Source: Dentipellis sp. KUC8613 (taxonomy: Eukaryota; Basidiomycota; Agaricomycetes; Russulales; Hericiaceae). Taken from it: a stretch of DNA of 64,000 nt. Location: positions 129,446 through 193,445 of the forward strand of contig NSJX01000046.1 of the NCBI GenBank assembly GCA_002286715.1, given 5' to 3'. The translations under genes were made by a program, and so were the position numbers. Shown in pieces: positions 46,860 through 57,969 of the stretch (the first letter of the stretch is position 1; each line of letters opens with the position of its first letter). A model generated the notes under the pieces. It was given only the letters and a program-made list of their open reading frames with translations, was not told where the DNA came from and made no database searches.

Positions 46860-47150
46860 AGGATTCAATGCTTCGTTAGGTCTAATGACGATCGAATCAG
46901 GGCAATCCTCTCCACCCTGATTTGGCGAATAAGCGACCAATCACTGAAATTGGCTGCAGAGCAACACTTATAGGCGCCTCTTATCGAAGTGTGGTATTCA
47001 GAAATCAAGTGGTGAGCCGACCAACGAAGAGAGGGCTCAGCACATGAACACACAGGAAGTATAGATACATTGTTGAAAGTGGAGATGGGGAGACGGCGGA
47101 AAAACAGCCAGGTTTGTCCAAAGAAGAGGAGTGGTTTATGAGTCATTTAG
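46860..47150 (+). pseudogene. Decayed middle piece of the cysteine-rich gene
   Basis: Nucleotide words match 42880-43060 in order: gacgatcgaatcaggg (46889) with gacgaccgaatcaggg, and cttatcgaagt-tg (46982) with cttatcgaagcacg. Reading frames are broken and no complete protein can be read. Confidence 0.65.
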
Positions 47151-47896
47151 TATGTTCAAGCGAAATGGCGATTGTGAACGGGTTATCTGACGAATATCCT
47201 TTTCCTAGGATTGCATTCAGCCGAACAGCTGGAGAATCAAATTGCATTGCCATACTCCCAGCCGCCGGACGTAAAAGGTAGGCTTGAATACGTGTGTCTC
47301 CCCCCCCTCGTGCCTGCACGCGGCCTGCACGCATGCGCCGGCGAGCCACTTCATCGGATGTTTTTCTTTTGGGAGTCTACATGTTGCCTCAAATGCGCTA
47401 TCCTGTCATATTGTCTTCGCGCCCGGTCATCATATCGCTTCTGTCTATCTTCTCTTCGCACAGCGGTGCCACCAGTTGGTATTTCATCTCCAATGACACT
47501 CATCTTCTTCAGAATCTTGGCATGTCCATTCAATGTACCGCCAGTTGTGGAAGTGTATGTGCCAGTGGGGATATGTTTGATGTGCATATCAAATGGTACG
47601 TAGGATAACTTTGCCATTTCGTCCGTCTTGACAAATATTTCAGCACAGTATCTCTCTTTGGCCTTGTCTATTTGGATCATATGTCGGAGCCTTCCAGTCA
47701 GATTGCCTTCGATGCAATTTCCAGACAATGGAGCCAGTCTGACACGATGCAAAGATAATGGGCCCGGAAGATTCTTCCCTGGCCATCCACAGGTGCTTAA
47801 AATGTGCGCTGTTGTCGTACCACCTCCCTTTTACCTAACTACCCACGATCTTGCACAAGGCTGACTTCGCCCACAGGAAAACGCCTGCTCCTTGCC

Positions 47897-49818
47897 ATGA
47901 CCGAGTCCTCTTCATTCAATTCCCTGCCTCTGGCAGGCTACGCCCATAATCGTCATGCCGTTCTCGTCATCTTCGTCATCGGTATTGTCACCGTATTGCT
48001 AGTTCGGCACATTCGGAGTCCGTATCGCAAGCTTCCGCCAGGACCAACTGGTCTGCCTGTCTTCGGAAACCTCTTGACTCTGGCAAACAGACCTGATATT
48101 GCTAAATTTACTGAGTGGAAGAAGACGTACGGTGCGTTTCTATCTACCGCGGTTCTGATGTGAAATTGACGGTGTAGTGGAAGGCGACTTAATTCATTTC
48201 AGTGCACTTGGACAGCGCATTATCGTCATTACCTCGAATCAAGCTGCCGTGGATCTTCTCGAGCATCGTTCTGGAAAATATTCCGACAGGCCCCAGAGTA
48301 TCGTAGCAAACACACTCACAGGCGGTCATATAATGGTCTTGAAATCCTGTGATGCAGCGTAAGTCACATCTTCCGACTCCGTCATATGTTTCTGATTATG
48401 TACTTCTAATAGCTGGCGCCGACATCGCAGAGCTGCAAATGATGCCCTGAAAAAAGATATCGTGCATCAATACCGACTCACGGAGACAACAGAAGCAATT
48501 GTCCTCGCATCGGACTTGCTTGCATGCCCAGAGGACTGGAAGGCTCACTTCAGGCGTCGTGCTGCATCGCTGATTATATCGATAGTCTATGATCATCCAC
48601 CAATCGACAAGGAAGACACCGACAAGACATCGTTTAAGAAAATTAGCGAGATAACGGATCGGCTCATATTGGGTTCGAAACCCGGGGAGTATTTAGTGGA
48701 TCTCCTGCCGTGGATGGTGCACATACCACGCCGGTATGTGGTGGACCTTGTCTTCCGATGATTCTGAGTTTACGCATCATTGGTATAGTTTTGCTAAATG
48801 GCGAAGGTTCGCGGAAGAACATTTCAAGAACGATTCCGAGTACCTCGAAAGTCTCGTCGATGGTGTCAAGGAGCGCATGGTAGGGAACTCGCCGTTCAAA
48901 TTAGCATCTAATTTATCAAGGCTGCAGACATTGGGTACAATCCGAAGCTGTTTCACCACCGTTCTCGTTGAAAACATGACATCTTACAAGCTTACCTCGG
49001 AGGAGAATGCTTGGCTCGCCGGTACCATGTAGTACGTCTATTCATCTCGTTCTTCTTTCCCTACGTGACTTCATTGACATCTCGTTACTAGCATTGGTGG
49101 GACGGAGACGTCTGCCACCATGCTGCCCTGGTTCCTAAAGGCCATGTTGTTGTATCCGAACGTACAACAGCGCGCTCAGGACGAGCTCGACGCTGTCGTG
49201 GGCCGCTCACGCGCCCCAACCTTCGCCGACTTCGATCAATTGCCATACATCCAAGCCATGGTGCATGAGCTCTTGCGCTGGCGTTCACCAACCCTCTTTG
49301 GATTCCCCCGCTCAACTTCCGAAGATGATTGGTACAACGGCATGTTCATACCGAAGGGCACGATCTGTCTGCCGCACGCGTGGCTTCTGAACAGAGATCC
49401 CGAGCTGTTTGGCCCTGACGCGGCCGATTTTAATCCTGCCCGCTATCTCGATGAGACGGGAAGACTGAAGACAGACATGCCGGAACATTTGTCTTTCGGT
49501 TTTGGAAAACGGGTCTGCGTCGGGAAACATGTCGCAAACGACATATTATTCATCGATATTGCTTTGGTTCTTTGGTCATCGAATATCGAGCGTGTCAGAG
49601 ATCCGAATGGTGAACCGGTCCCTATGGATAAGGACGGGTACGTGGAACATGGTATCGTGGTGTAAGTGTGCTACGCCTCTTTGAGCTGTAATTTTCCGAG
49701 GTGATACTCAAAGAGAATGCTTTGCAGTAATCCGTTGCCGTTTGATTGCAAGATCTCACCTCGCTTCCCCGAGGTATCGTCTATCCTGGATGACGAGAAG
49801 GAGTTGCGGGGTATCTGA
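47897..49818 (+). CDS. Cytochrome P450 (P450-6, type B), intact
   Basis: About 515 residues in eight exons. It starts MTESSSFNSLPLAGYAHN, with anchor AVLVIFVIGIVTVLLVRHI and hinge KLPPGPTGLPVFGNLLTL. Exon 2: GDLIHFSALGQRIIVITSNQ. Then WRRHRRAANDALKK, YDHPPIDKE, WMVHIPRR, FAKWRRFAEEHFKN, LGTIRSCFTTVLVENM, the I-helix GGTETS, ExxR as ELLR in MVHELLRWR, FNPARYLDE, heme loop FGFGKRVCVG and last exon NPLPFDCKISPRFPEVS. It stops at 49816-49818. The second arginine of the heme loop is lysine, which some P450s tolerate. Sister of P450-5 in tandem. Confidence 0.92.
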
Positions 49819-50190
49819 AGTTATCGCTGGTCACGGTCAAGCAGTATGGATCATAGATATATTTTTTGAAGCACTGGGTTGATGTTCTCGTATCGACGTT
49901 GTTTTTCCTGGTTACAGTCCAGAGAGCCGTTTCGAGTTGGTTTGCAATAATGACGCCCCGGGGAATTAGTACTATATCAGGCCGCCACGTTTTAGATGTT
50001 CACATGCATCGATATACGCTATTTCTCTCCCGCAGAGCCCACGGTTTAGCTGGCGTTGCATGATACCACGGAGGCGACACTTGCAAATTACTGTTAGCGC
50101 TGCTATCAATTACATTTCATTACCCCTCTATCTCATGTTACACAAGCACGACGACGCAGAAAGCAAGCAAAGAAGAAAGGGGGAAACCGT
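49819..50190. other. Convergent gap P450-6 / ProRS
   Basis: 3' flanks of two converging genes; no gene or structure noted. Confidence 0.5.
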
Positions 50191-52721
50191 CTAATACGAC
50201 CGGCCGAACAAGGTCCAGCGCTTCGCGTCGCTGCCACACGCGGGGCACTTGGTCTGCCCGGGCACGATCTTCGACCAGCGGTCCTGGTCGAACGGAATCG
50301 CGAGCGACTTGGCACCCGCGGACGGCGCGCGCTCGTCCTGCGGCTCCGCACTGCGCGTCGCACATACCATCAGCCATAAGTCACGCACACAGAGAGAGGG
50401 TACTCACGAGCGACCGCTGCGCTCCTTGATGTCGTCCTCGCATGCCTCCGCCTCGCACCACGGAATCGCAACAACGCACTTGTTGTCCAGCGCGGGCACG
50501 ACGTCCTCCCACTTGGTCGCCTCCCGGATCCGCTCGTCGTACAGCGCCTTTGCGCGCGCGAACATCTCGTTCTGGATCGTCTCGAGCAGCGCGGGGACCG
50601 CCTTGTCGATGCCGTCGAGCGGGACAGGCGCCTTGGCGCCCGTGTCCCTGCGCACGCCGAGCGTCTGCGCCTTGGCGAGGTCCTGCGGGCCGATCTCGAG
50701 GCGCAGGGGCACGCCCTTCTGCTCCCACTCGTTGAACTTCCAGCCGGGCGTGTAGCCCTCGCGGAGGTCCGCGCGCGCGCGCACGCCGGCGCGCTTGAGC
50801 AGCTTGACGAGCTCGGCGCACTTGTCGCCGATCTCGGCGCGCTGCGCGTCGGTCGTCTTGGCGGTGATGCCGCAAGGGACGACGACGACCTGGACGGACG
50901 CGACGCGCGGGGGCAGGACGAGGCCCTGGTTGTCGCCGTGGGTCATGACCATGACGCCGATGGTGCGCGTCGAGAGGCCCCAGGAGTTCTGCCAGACGTA
51001 GGTCTTGCCCTGGCCCGAGGGGTCGTTCGGGTCCTCGACGAAGATGTTGAACATCTCTGGCTTGGAGAAGTTCTGGCCGAGGTGGTGGGAGGTGGCGGCC
51101 TGAATACCGCGGCCGGAGGTGGGGATGAAGCCCTCAATGGTGGTGGTGTAGAGCGCGCCGGCGAACTTTTCCTTTTCGGATTTGACGCCGGGGATGACGG
51201 GCACGGCGAGGAGCTCCTCGTAGACGCGGCGGTAGAGGTCGAGGATCTCGAGGACCTCGCGATCGGCTTCGGGCTTGGTGAGGTGGGCGGTGTGACCCTC
51301 CTGCCAGAGGTATTCACGGGTGCGGAGGAACGGCTCTGTGCGGTGTTAGCGAGTGCTGCAATGAAGGAGAAACGACGTACGAGGGCTCTTGAATTCCCAG
51401 CGGACGACGCTGTTCCACTGGTTGATTTTGAGAGGAAGGTCGCGGTGGCTCTTGATCCACTTGGCATAGTCTAGCCTATCATGTCAGACAACGTTCTGCA
51501 AAGAAATGTAGTGGACATACAGGGGTACATGGCGGTTTCGGAGGTAGGACGGATGGCAATGGGTTCTTCGAGATCTGACTGGCCACTGAATCGGAGGGCA
51601 TCATAAGCAGTTCGGAAATGCATACAGGAAAGGGTGACTCACGCTCTTGTCACCCAAGCGACTTCGGGAGAGAAGCCCTCGATGTGATCCTTCTCCCGCT
51701 CGAGCACCTTTTGCGAGATGAACATGGGGAAGTACGCGTTCTCGACGTCCATCTCCTTAATTTTGGAGTTGAACCACTCTGCGCGCGCATATATCAATAC
51801 CGTTGTACAAAAAAAGTCAAATGACATACCCTGGATGATCTCCCAGATCGAGAACGACCACGGCCTGAGAATGTAGCATCCGCTGACGCTATAGTACTCG
51901 AGCATGTCTGCCTTGAGCAGCACCTAGTCGAGCGCGACGTCGTCAGCTTATCAGCACTACTCAAGTAGCGAGAAAAACAGGCGCACATTCGTATACCAGC
52001 CCGCAAAATCGACCTCTTTCTTCACACCAATGGCGATTTGCACGGCGCCCTCAATCTTAGCATCGCCCTTCTTCTCTGCCGCCGGCTTCGCCGCTGCCGC
52101 CGGAGCTGGGGCACCCCCCTCTGCCTTGAGGGCAGCAAAATCGACTTCGTGAAGCTTCGTCTCAGCGGTCTCGAATTTGCGAAGGTAGGCGAGAAGGTCT
52201 TTTCCGGAGAGAAAGAGGGTCTCTTTCGAGGAGCCCGCGTGGACAGCGAAGGGGCCTGCGGCTTCTGCGAGCGAGGCGTCGAAAACGGTGATGACTTTTG
52301 AGAAAGTCTGCTCATTCAGAGCAAGAGGAGAAACTGTGCATTTGCCCTCCCGTAAGTCAAATAGCCAGTGAGAGATGCAAAAACACGCACGAGAGTCCTT
52401 ATCGAGCGCGAAAAACTCCTTCAAAAGGTCCTCCGAGGCGAGGCGCAGATCCTTCAAATTGAGCTTCTTGCCGAGCGCGCCTGAGCTTGTCTCGGTCTCA
52501 TCACGCGCGACGATGACCACAGGCACTGGGGTGGCATTTTTGGCAGTCTTGGGCTTGAAGACAAGCGTCTTGACGAGCTCGAACGAGGATGGGGCGCCGT
52601 TCGCTGCCTGAAGTGCAGCGCGCCATTCGGCGGGCGAGGTAGCCGGGGCGTGCGCGACTGAGGCCAGAGGGGCGATGCTGAGCGCAGAAAGCGCCTTTGT
52701 GAGGGCGTCGAGCGAGGCCAT
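50191..52721 (-). CDS. Prolyl-tRNA synthetase (eukaryotic type)
   Basis: Class II synthetase that charges tRNA-Pro. From [15 protein letters not shown] (52721) the protein is about 710 residues in about nine exons. The N-terminal ~190 residues form a YbaK/ProX-like editing domain ([29 protein letters not shown]), followed by an alanine-rich linker and the core: [116 protein letters not shown]. Then come the anticodon-binding domain and a C-terminal zinc-like domain with [14 protein letters not shown] and KCPACG, ending LFGRSY. The frame stays open upstream to 53039, giving a possible mitochondrial presequence from 52907 (see findings). The start at 52721 is chosen as the cytosolic form. Confidence 0.93.
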
Positions 52722-53154
52722 GCGGGTGTGTGCGTGCGACGACGAGAGTGAGGAGGAGAAACGGTATCGGGCTTGATCCAGGAAAGCAAAATTCGGGCGT
52801 GACTCGACGCGTTTGGTCGTTATCAGATGTGCCAGCGGGCGCGGGCGCAGGGCGGGGACGCTATTGCGGCCGACGAGGCGCACGACACCGAGGCTGCCCG
52901 CTCGCATGCGGGAGCGGCAGGATGGCGGGGGGCGGGAGGGGCGGGAGGGGCGGGCGGGGCGGGCGGGCGTGAACAGGGCGCGCTTTTCACCACCGTTGCG
53001 ACGGTCACATCTAATCTTCACGCCTCGGCTACGAGTCATCCTATATTTTATTTATGAGCGAACTGTTCGCGACCTAATTGTGAGGAGGGTAGTGGATGTG
53101 TTTGTATTATAGTGGGATTATGTGTGGTAATTGTAGTGTATAGTGTACGGTAGT
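52722..53154 (-). promoter_or_regulatory. ProRS 5' region with GC-box array
   Basis: The plus strand at 52925-52969 is a run of GGGCGGG/GAGGGGCGGG units (five or more). It may work as GC boxes or fold as a G-quadruplex. It lies 18 bp upstream of a possible alternative ATG at 52907 and about 200 bp upstream of the chosen ATG. Confidence 0.5.
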
Positions 53155-56100
53155 CTACGGTTGCGGCGGCACCACATCTGTGCATCTAGCGCACAGAGTA
53201 TCTTCCTCTTTTCGACTATAGGTCCAACACCTCGGACACTTGCTGTGAGTTGCGGGGCGCACGCGAATGTGGATATCACCCAAGGAGTCGGTATAAAGCC
53301 AGGCTGGTTCTGACGTTTTGAGGGGCTCTTTGTCGGTCACCGTAGCATCAGAGACGATGAACAGTGTTTTTAAGAAAGGTTCTACGAGCCGACGTTAGAT
53401 TTTGGATATATGAAAGAACGGATTGGTGAGGAACTGACCCTGAGCCCGAAGAACAGAGACGAGAGGGCTCGCATTAGGCCCGTGGTTGGGCAAAACAATA
53501 TCGACTTCGGCTTCTAAAGAGCTCTTCAAGTTCCTGCGGACAAGATCAGAACCAATTCGATTAGAGAAACGAGCAGCGCGTACTTATCGCTCCGCGCCTT
53601 CTCCAGCAGGGCCAGAACCGAGCTGCGAACGGTAAGCAGAGCGGTCATATCCTTCTCTGCAGCCACATCCTCCCATTCTGATGACTTTTTCGAAGTTTCA
53701 GCTTTCAACGCCATGCGGCAGACCAATTTGAGGGCGGCTCACCAGAGGTTTCCAAGTCTTCATGAATACCGAAGTGCCGCTTGCCTTATCATCACCGCCA
53801 TTCACGGCGGTATGGTGAATCTCCTCCGCGAGATGGGGAAGCACGGGTGCCATGACGTGCGTTATTGTCGCCAATACTTGTTCGAGGGCAGTTACCACTG
53901 AGCGACGCTCGAAGCTCGTCAGGCTGTCAGCATAAAGAGTGTCCTTGGTAATGTCGAAGTAGAGGGACGACAATGTGATATTAGCAAAGTTTGTCAAAGA
54001 ATTGATAACTGAAGTAGGCACGTCAATGTAAGAATCGACCACTAATAGGAAAGGAGTAACACCGATACGCACCTTTGGGGAAGTTGTAGGTCGCATAGCC
54101 ATCCAACGCTGTCTGCTCGAGCTTGTACAGCTCATGCATGACGTACCGTTCCGCCTGTTGATCATATATGAATCGCCACCCACTTTTCAAATGATCAGTA
54201 CATACCAGCCTAAACTCCCCATGCTCAACGCGTCGCAGCTGCGCCCGCGCCTCCTCATTCCCGATATTACCGAGAATGAATCGCGCAGAGTTCCGAATCT
54301 TGCGCAGCGCCTCGGCTGCCTGCGCAAGCACAGTGGGCCCAATCGACATGTCACGCCAGTACTCAACCGTGGCTGCCCACAGCCGGAGGACATCCGCGCC
54401 ATACGCCGGGTTCTTCTTCTTGTCCTGCGCATCTCTTCAGTTCTGCATATCAAACCGCCTTCACGCTGAATGAAGACACACCTTCCCGCCCTTGATGACC
54501 TCCATCGGGCTGACCACATTCCCCAGCGACTTGCTCATCTTCTTCCCGTCCTGATCCAGCACCATCCCATGCGTGATCAGCGTCCCATACGGCGCCTGTG
54601 CCACCCCGCTCGCGCCGACGGCGGTAAGCAGCTGGCTCTGGAACCACCCGCGATGCTGGTCCGAGCCCTCGAGGCACACATCCGCCCTCGGCCTGCCGTC
54701 GCGCTCGCTCAGCTGCGCCCACGACGTCCCGCTGTCGAACCACACGTCCATGGTGTCCGTCCCACGCACCCAGGTCTCCTTGGCATCCTCGCCGTCCGTG
54801 CGGAGTGCGGGCAGCACGAAGTCCTCGATGGGCCCATTCCACCAGTGCGCGAGGCCCTTCTCTTCCAGCACGGAGATGATGTGCTCGAGGCTCGCAGAGT
54901 CGAGGATGACGTCGCCGTTGTGGGACAGCCACGGGATAGGAATGCCCCAGACGCGCTGGCGCGAGATGCACCACTCCGAGCGCGATTTGATGAACGAGTC
55001 GAGGCGGTTGCGCGCTGAGGGCATAGCAGAGGTTAGCAATATGAAGAACGGATGAAAAAAAGTGGCTTTACAGATGGACGGCTGGAAGGCAACATCTTCG
55101 AGAGCTGTAAGAGCATCTTCCTTGATATTATCCAGGTTCGCGAACCATTGTTGGGTAGCACTGATGTCGGAGCGGTGAGCATTTAGGTCCAGGCAATGGA
55201 CCGCAAGCGTACGTGATGATAATGGGCTCGTTCGTCTTCCAATCGTACGGATACCGGTGCTTTATCTTCTCGACCTTCATAAGTACGCCGAGTTGCTCCA
55301 GGAGCTTGACCATAGACTTCGAGCCTTCCGAAAGCACCGGCTTGCCCACCAACGTCTGCGCTACGTCGTCACCGACGATATCGCTTACTGACGGTCCGAA
55401 GGCACCGTGCTTGTCGACATGATTGAACACGTCGGACGAGTGCTTGACAATTTCCAAGGAGCTGAAGAGATTGTAGTCTTCGTAGCCGTGCGAGGGCGCG
55501 CAATGAACGAGACCAGTGCCAGAATCGGGAGTCACGTGGGAGGAGGGGACGATCTTCCACGAATACGTCTCACGTTGCGTTGAGTCAACGAGTGATTGGA
55601 AGAGACCATGGTAAGCAGTACCAGCGAGATCGGATCCTTAAGTTAAACACTAGATCAGGATAGCTGAAGGCCTTCACAGATGAGCTTGGCTCACCTTCGA
55701 TATTTCCAAGGACGTCCACATCGCCTACAACATGAGCAAGAGCAGATAGGCGGTCTGCAGCGACGATGAGCACGCCATCTGCGGTGTCCTTTTGCTTTAC
55801 CAATAGATATTCCATCTCCGGGTTAACGGCAATTCCCTATTGCAGTGGTCAGCGGGATGAGAGATATGTCATACCAAGTGAATATATCTTACCATATTAG
55901 CGGTCAGTGTCCACGGTGTTGTCGTCCAGACCAGAAGCTTGACATTCTTCTCACCGGCTAGCAACTTGCGCAAGGCAGGCTTCATGCCATCCGACTTCAC
56001 GTCGACAGTGTAGGTAACATATACGGAGTGAGAGACGTGGTCGTCCCTGTAGACCAGCTCAGCTTCCGCCAGAGCGGTTTGCGAAGAGGGCGAGAAGTAT

Positions 56101-57080
56101 ACAGGGCGGTAGTACTGGTAGATCAGACCTGAAACGCGAAGCCTTGTTGAGTAGCGTAACGTTAAACCACCATGTATAACACCACTGCACCTTTCTCGAC
56201 CATTTTCTGGAATATTCGGAGTTGTCGCATCTCATAGTCGTGGTCTGAAAGGGGAGTCCTGGTCAAAGCAGATCAGGGCGGTCCATCCTGCTACATGCGC
56301 ACCTAGAGTACGGTATGTGCCTTTGTCGCTCCAGTCTGCCATAATCCCCAGCTCCTGGAATTCCGATTTCTGCGTTTCGATCTCGCGCTTGGCAGTCGCC
56401 TCCGCCGCAGAGCGAATGGTGTCTGCCGTAAGACCAGAAGCAATCTGTTGTGAGCCATTGGAGCCATTCAAATCCTCGATCTTCTTGACGCCGAGTTCCT
56501 TGAGTGCCTTGTTCTCGATCGGGAGGCCGTGACAATCCCAGCCAGGAATATAACTAGATGAAGACGCGTAAGTGAAGGTCGAGGATAGAGACACGGGACT
56601 CACTGTACTTGGTGTCCAAGGGAGACGTGGTATCGATTAATGATGTCCTTCAGAATCTTGTTCAATGCATGACCTATGCAAGTTTCAGCAAGCAAGCAAG
56701 ATTCAACTGTCTGAGCTACTTACCCATATGCAGGTTGCCATTCGCGTACGGCGGTCCATCGTGCAAGACAAACGTCGGTCCCTTCGCTTTTTCTCTCTGC
56801 ATGTCTCCATCAATTCCCACCACAACTGCAGACACTGCTTGAATGCTCTGACCTGCCACTTATACAGCGCATCGCAAGTCTTATGCCGAAACGCGACCTC
56901 TGTCTTCGCCGGGTCCGTCCAGAGTGGAAACGAGGTCTTCGGAAGAAGCAGAGTCTTAGAGAACGCTTTGCTGTCAACCTTCCCTGCTGCCTTGTCGCCC
57001 GAGAGGCACGGCACGGAAGTCGAAAGCCATCGTCTACCGCAGTTCCGAAGTGACGCGAACGCGCCGCCGCGTGTCCGCAT
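53155..57080 (-). CDS. ISM1: Mitochondrial isoleucyl-tRNA synthetase
   Basis: Class I synthetase with editing domain, about 980 residues in more than fifteen exons. The N terminus [20 protein letters not shown] is a clear mitochondrial presequence. The signature HIGH appears as HMGH ([17 protein letters not shown], split by an intron near 56720), followed by [17 protein letters not shown]. The editing domain includes [19 protein letters not shown] and [18 protein letters not shown]. Then [32 protein letters not shown] and [19 protein letters not shown]. The C terminus has a four-cysteine zinc site ([20 protein letters not shown]), as in bacterial and mitochondrial IleRS, ending VVPPQP. No defect found. 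It is followed on the same strand by ProRS. Confidence 0.94.
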
Positions 57081-57969
57081 GAGGTTGCAGCACGAGCCGC
57101 TCTAACACTCCCACGAGAGGGAAAAAGAGCTTGTGCGGCTAGTGTCGTGCGCTACGCGGGTCAGCGTTGAGAACGTCGAAGAGCAGGTCCAAGTCGCGGT
57201 CGCGGTCCCCGGAATGAAATGACTGGTCGAAGAATATCGAGAGCTTATGGTTAGGGTCAATCGGGCGGCGCTCGGCGGCGGGAGGTCACCGGCCCGGACG
57301 GCAACCGGGTCCGAGGAGTCCGACCTTGTTCGTCACCACTCCAAGCCCGCGGCGGGAGCTCCGCCTCGTTACAAACTATCGGATAAGTTCTTCCTGAATA
57401 CTTGCTGGAGGTTCGCACCCACCGAGTCTATCCCATTTGCAGAACGAAAATCGACAGTAAACCAACAATATTGAGGCTAATCACGAGGTGCCTACCTGCA
57501 GCTTCATGTTGAAACACTGAATCCGCGGAATGAACAGGGGAGACTGTGAATCACCCGGCCCGCAGTTTCATGCTGGTACGGAACCGCTGCACGATACATT
57601 TCAGACTCGATCTAGGAAAAAACACCGTCTGCGCCGAGATGCAGGCGGCCTCACTAGCGCTGGCCGCAGGCTGGTGTGTATCGCGCCTACTCTTCCTGAA
57701 CCCCTGCAGCCCACTGTACCTTCGATGAATCAACGCAGAATGTCTCATTTTCTGCTGAACACGACTGCCATACAACGAGCCGGATATTCCTGTGATGTGT
57801 CCGAGACCCACTGCGGCCGCGGTATCGCAGCATCCGCGCCGCTGTAGCCATCGGCTGCGCTGCCGTCCAGCATCGCTCTCTCGATTGCCAGCGCAGAAGA
57901 CAAATACCTCCTTTCGATAAAAGCTCGCATTGTCCGGCGATCAGGAAACCCCCGCAAATCTCCCCCAGT
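57081..57969. other. Divergent promoter region IleRS / P450-7
   Basis: 889 bp between two divergent start codons; no gene recognised. Confidence 0.45.

Larger units (their letters stand above)
46078..47896. other. Spacer with decayed gene pieces
   Basis: Contains two decayed pieces of the cysteine-rich gene (separate entries) and, at about 46325-46385, a stretch reading GDLVAS...KTLSMDLL that may be a worn exon-2 fragment of a P450. A minus-strand open frame at 47752-47351 (133 codons) has no recognisable domain. Confidence 0.45.

Noticed and set aside
50938..51474. Plus-strand open frame of 178 codons
   Set aside because: It is a shadow of the prolyl-tRNA synthetase core on the minus strand.
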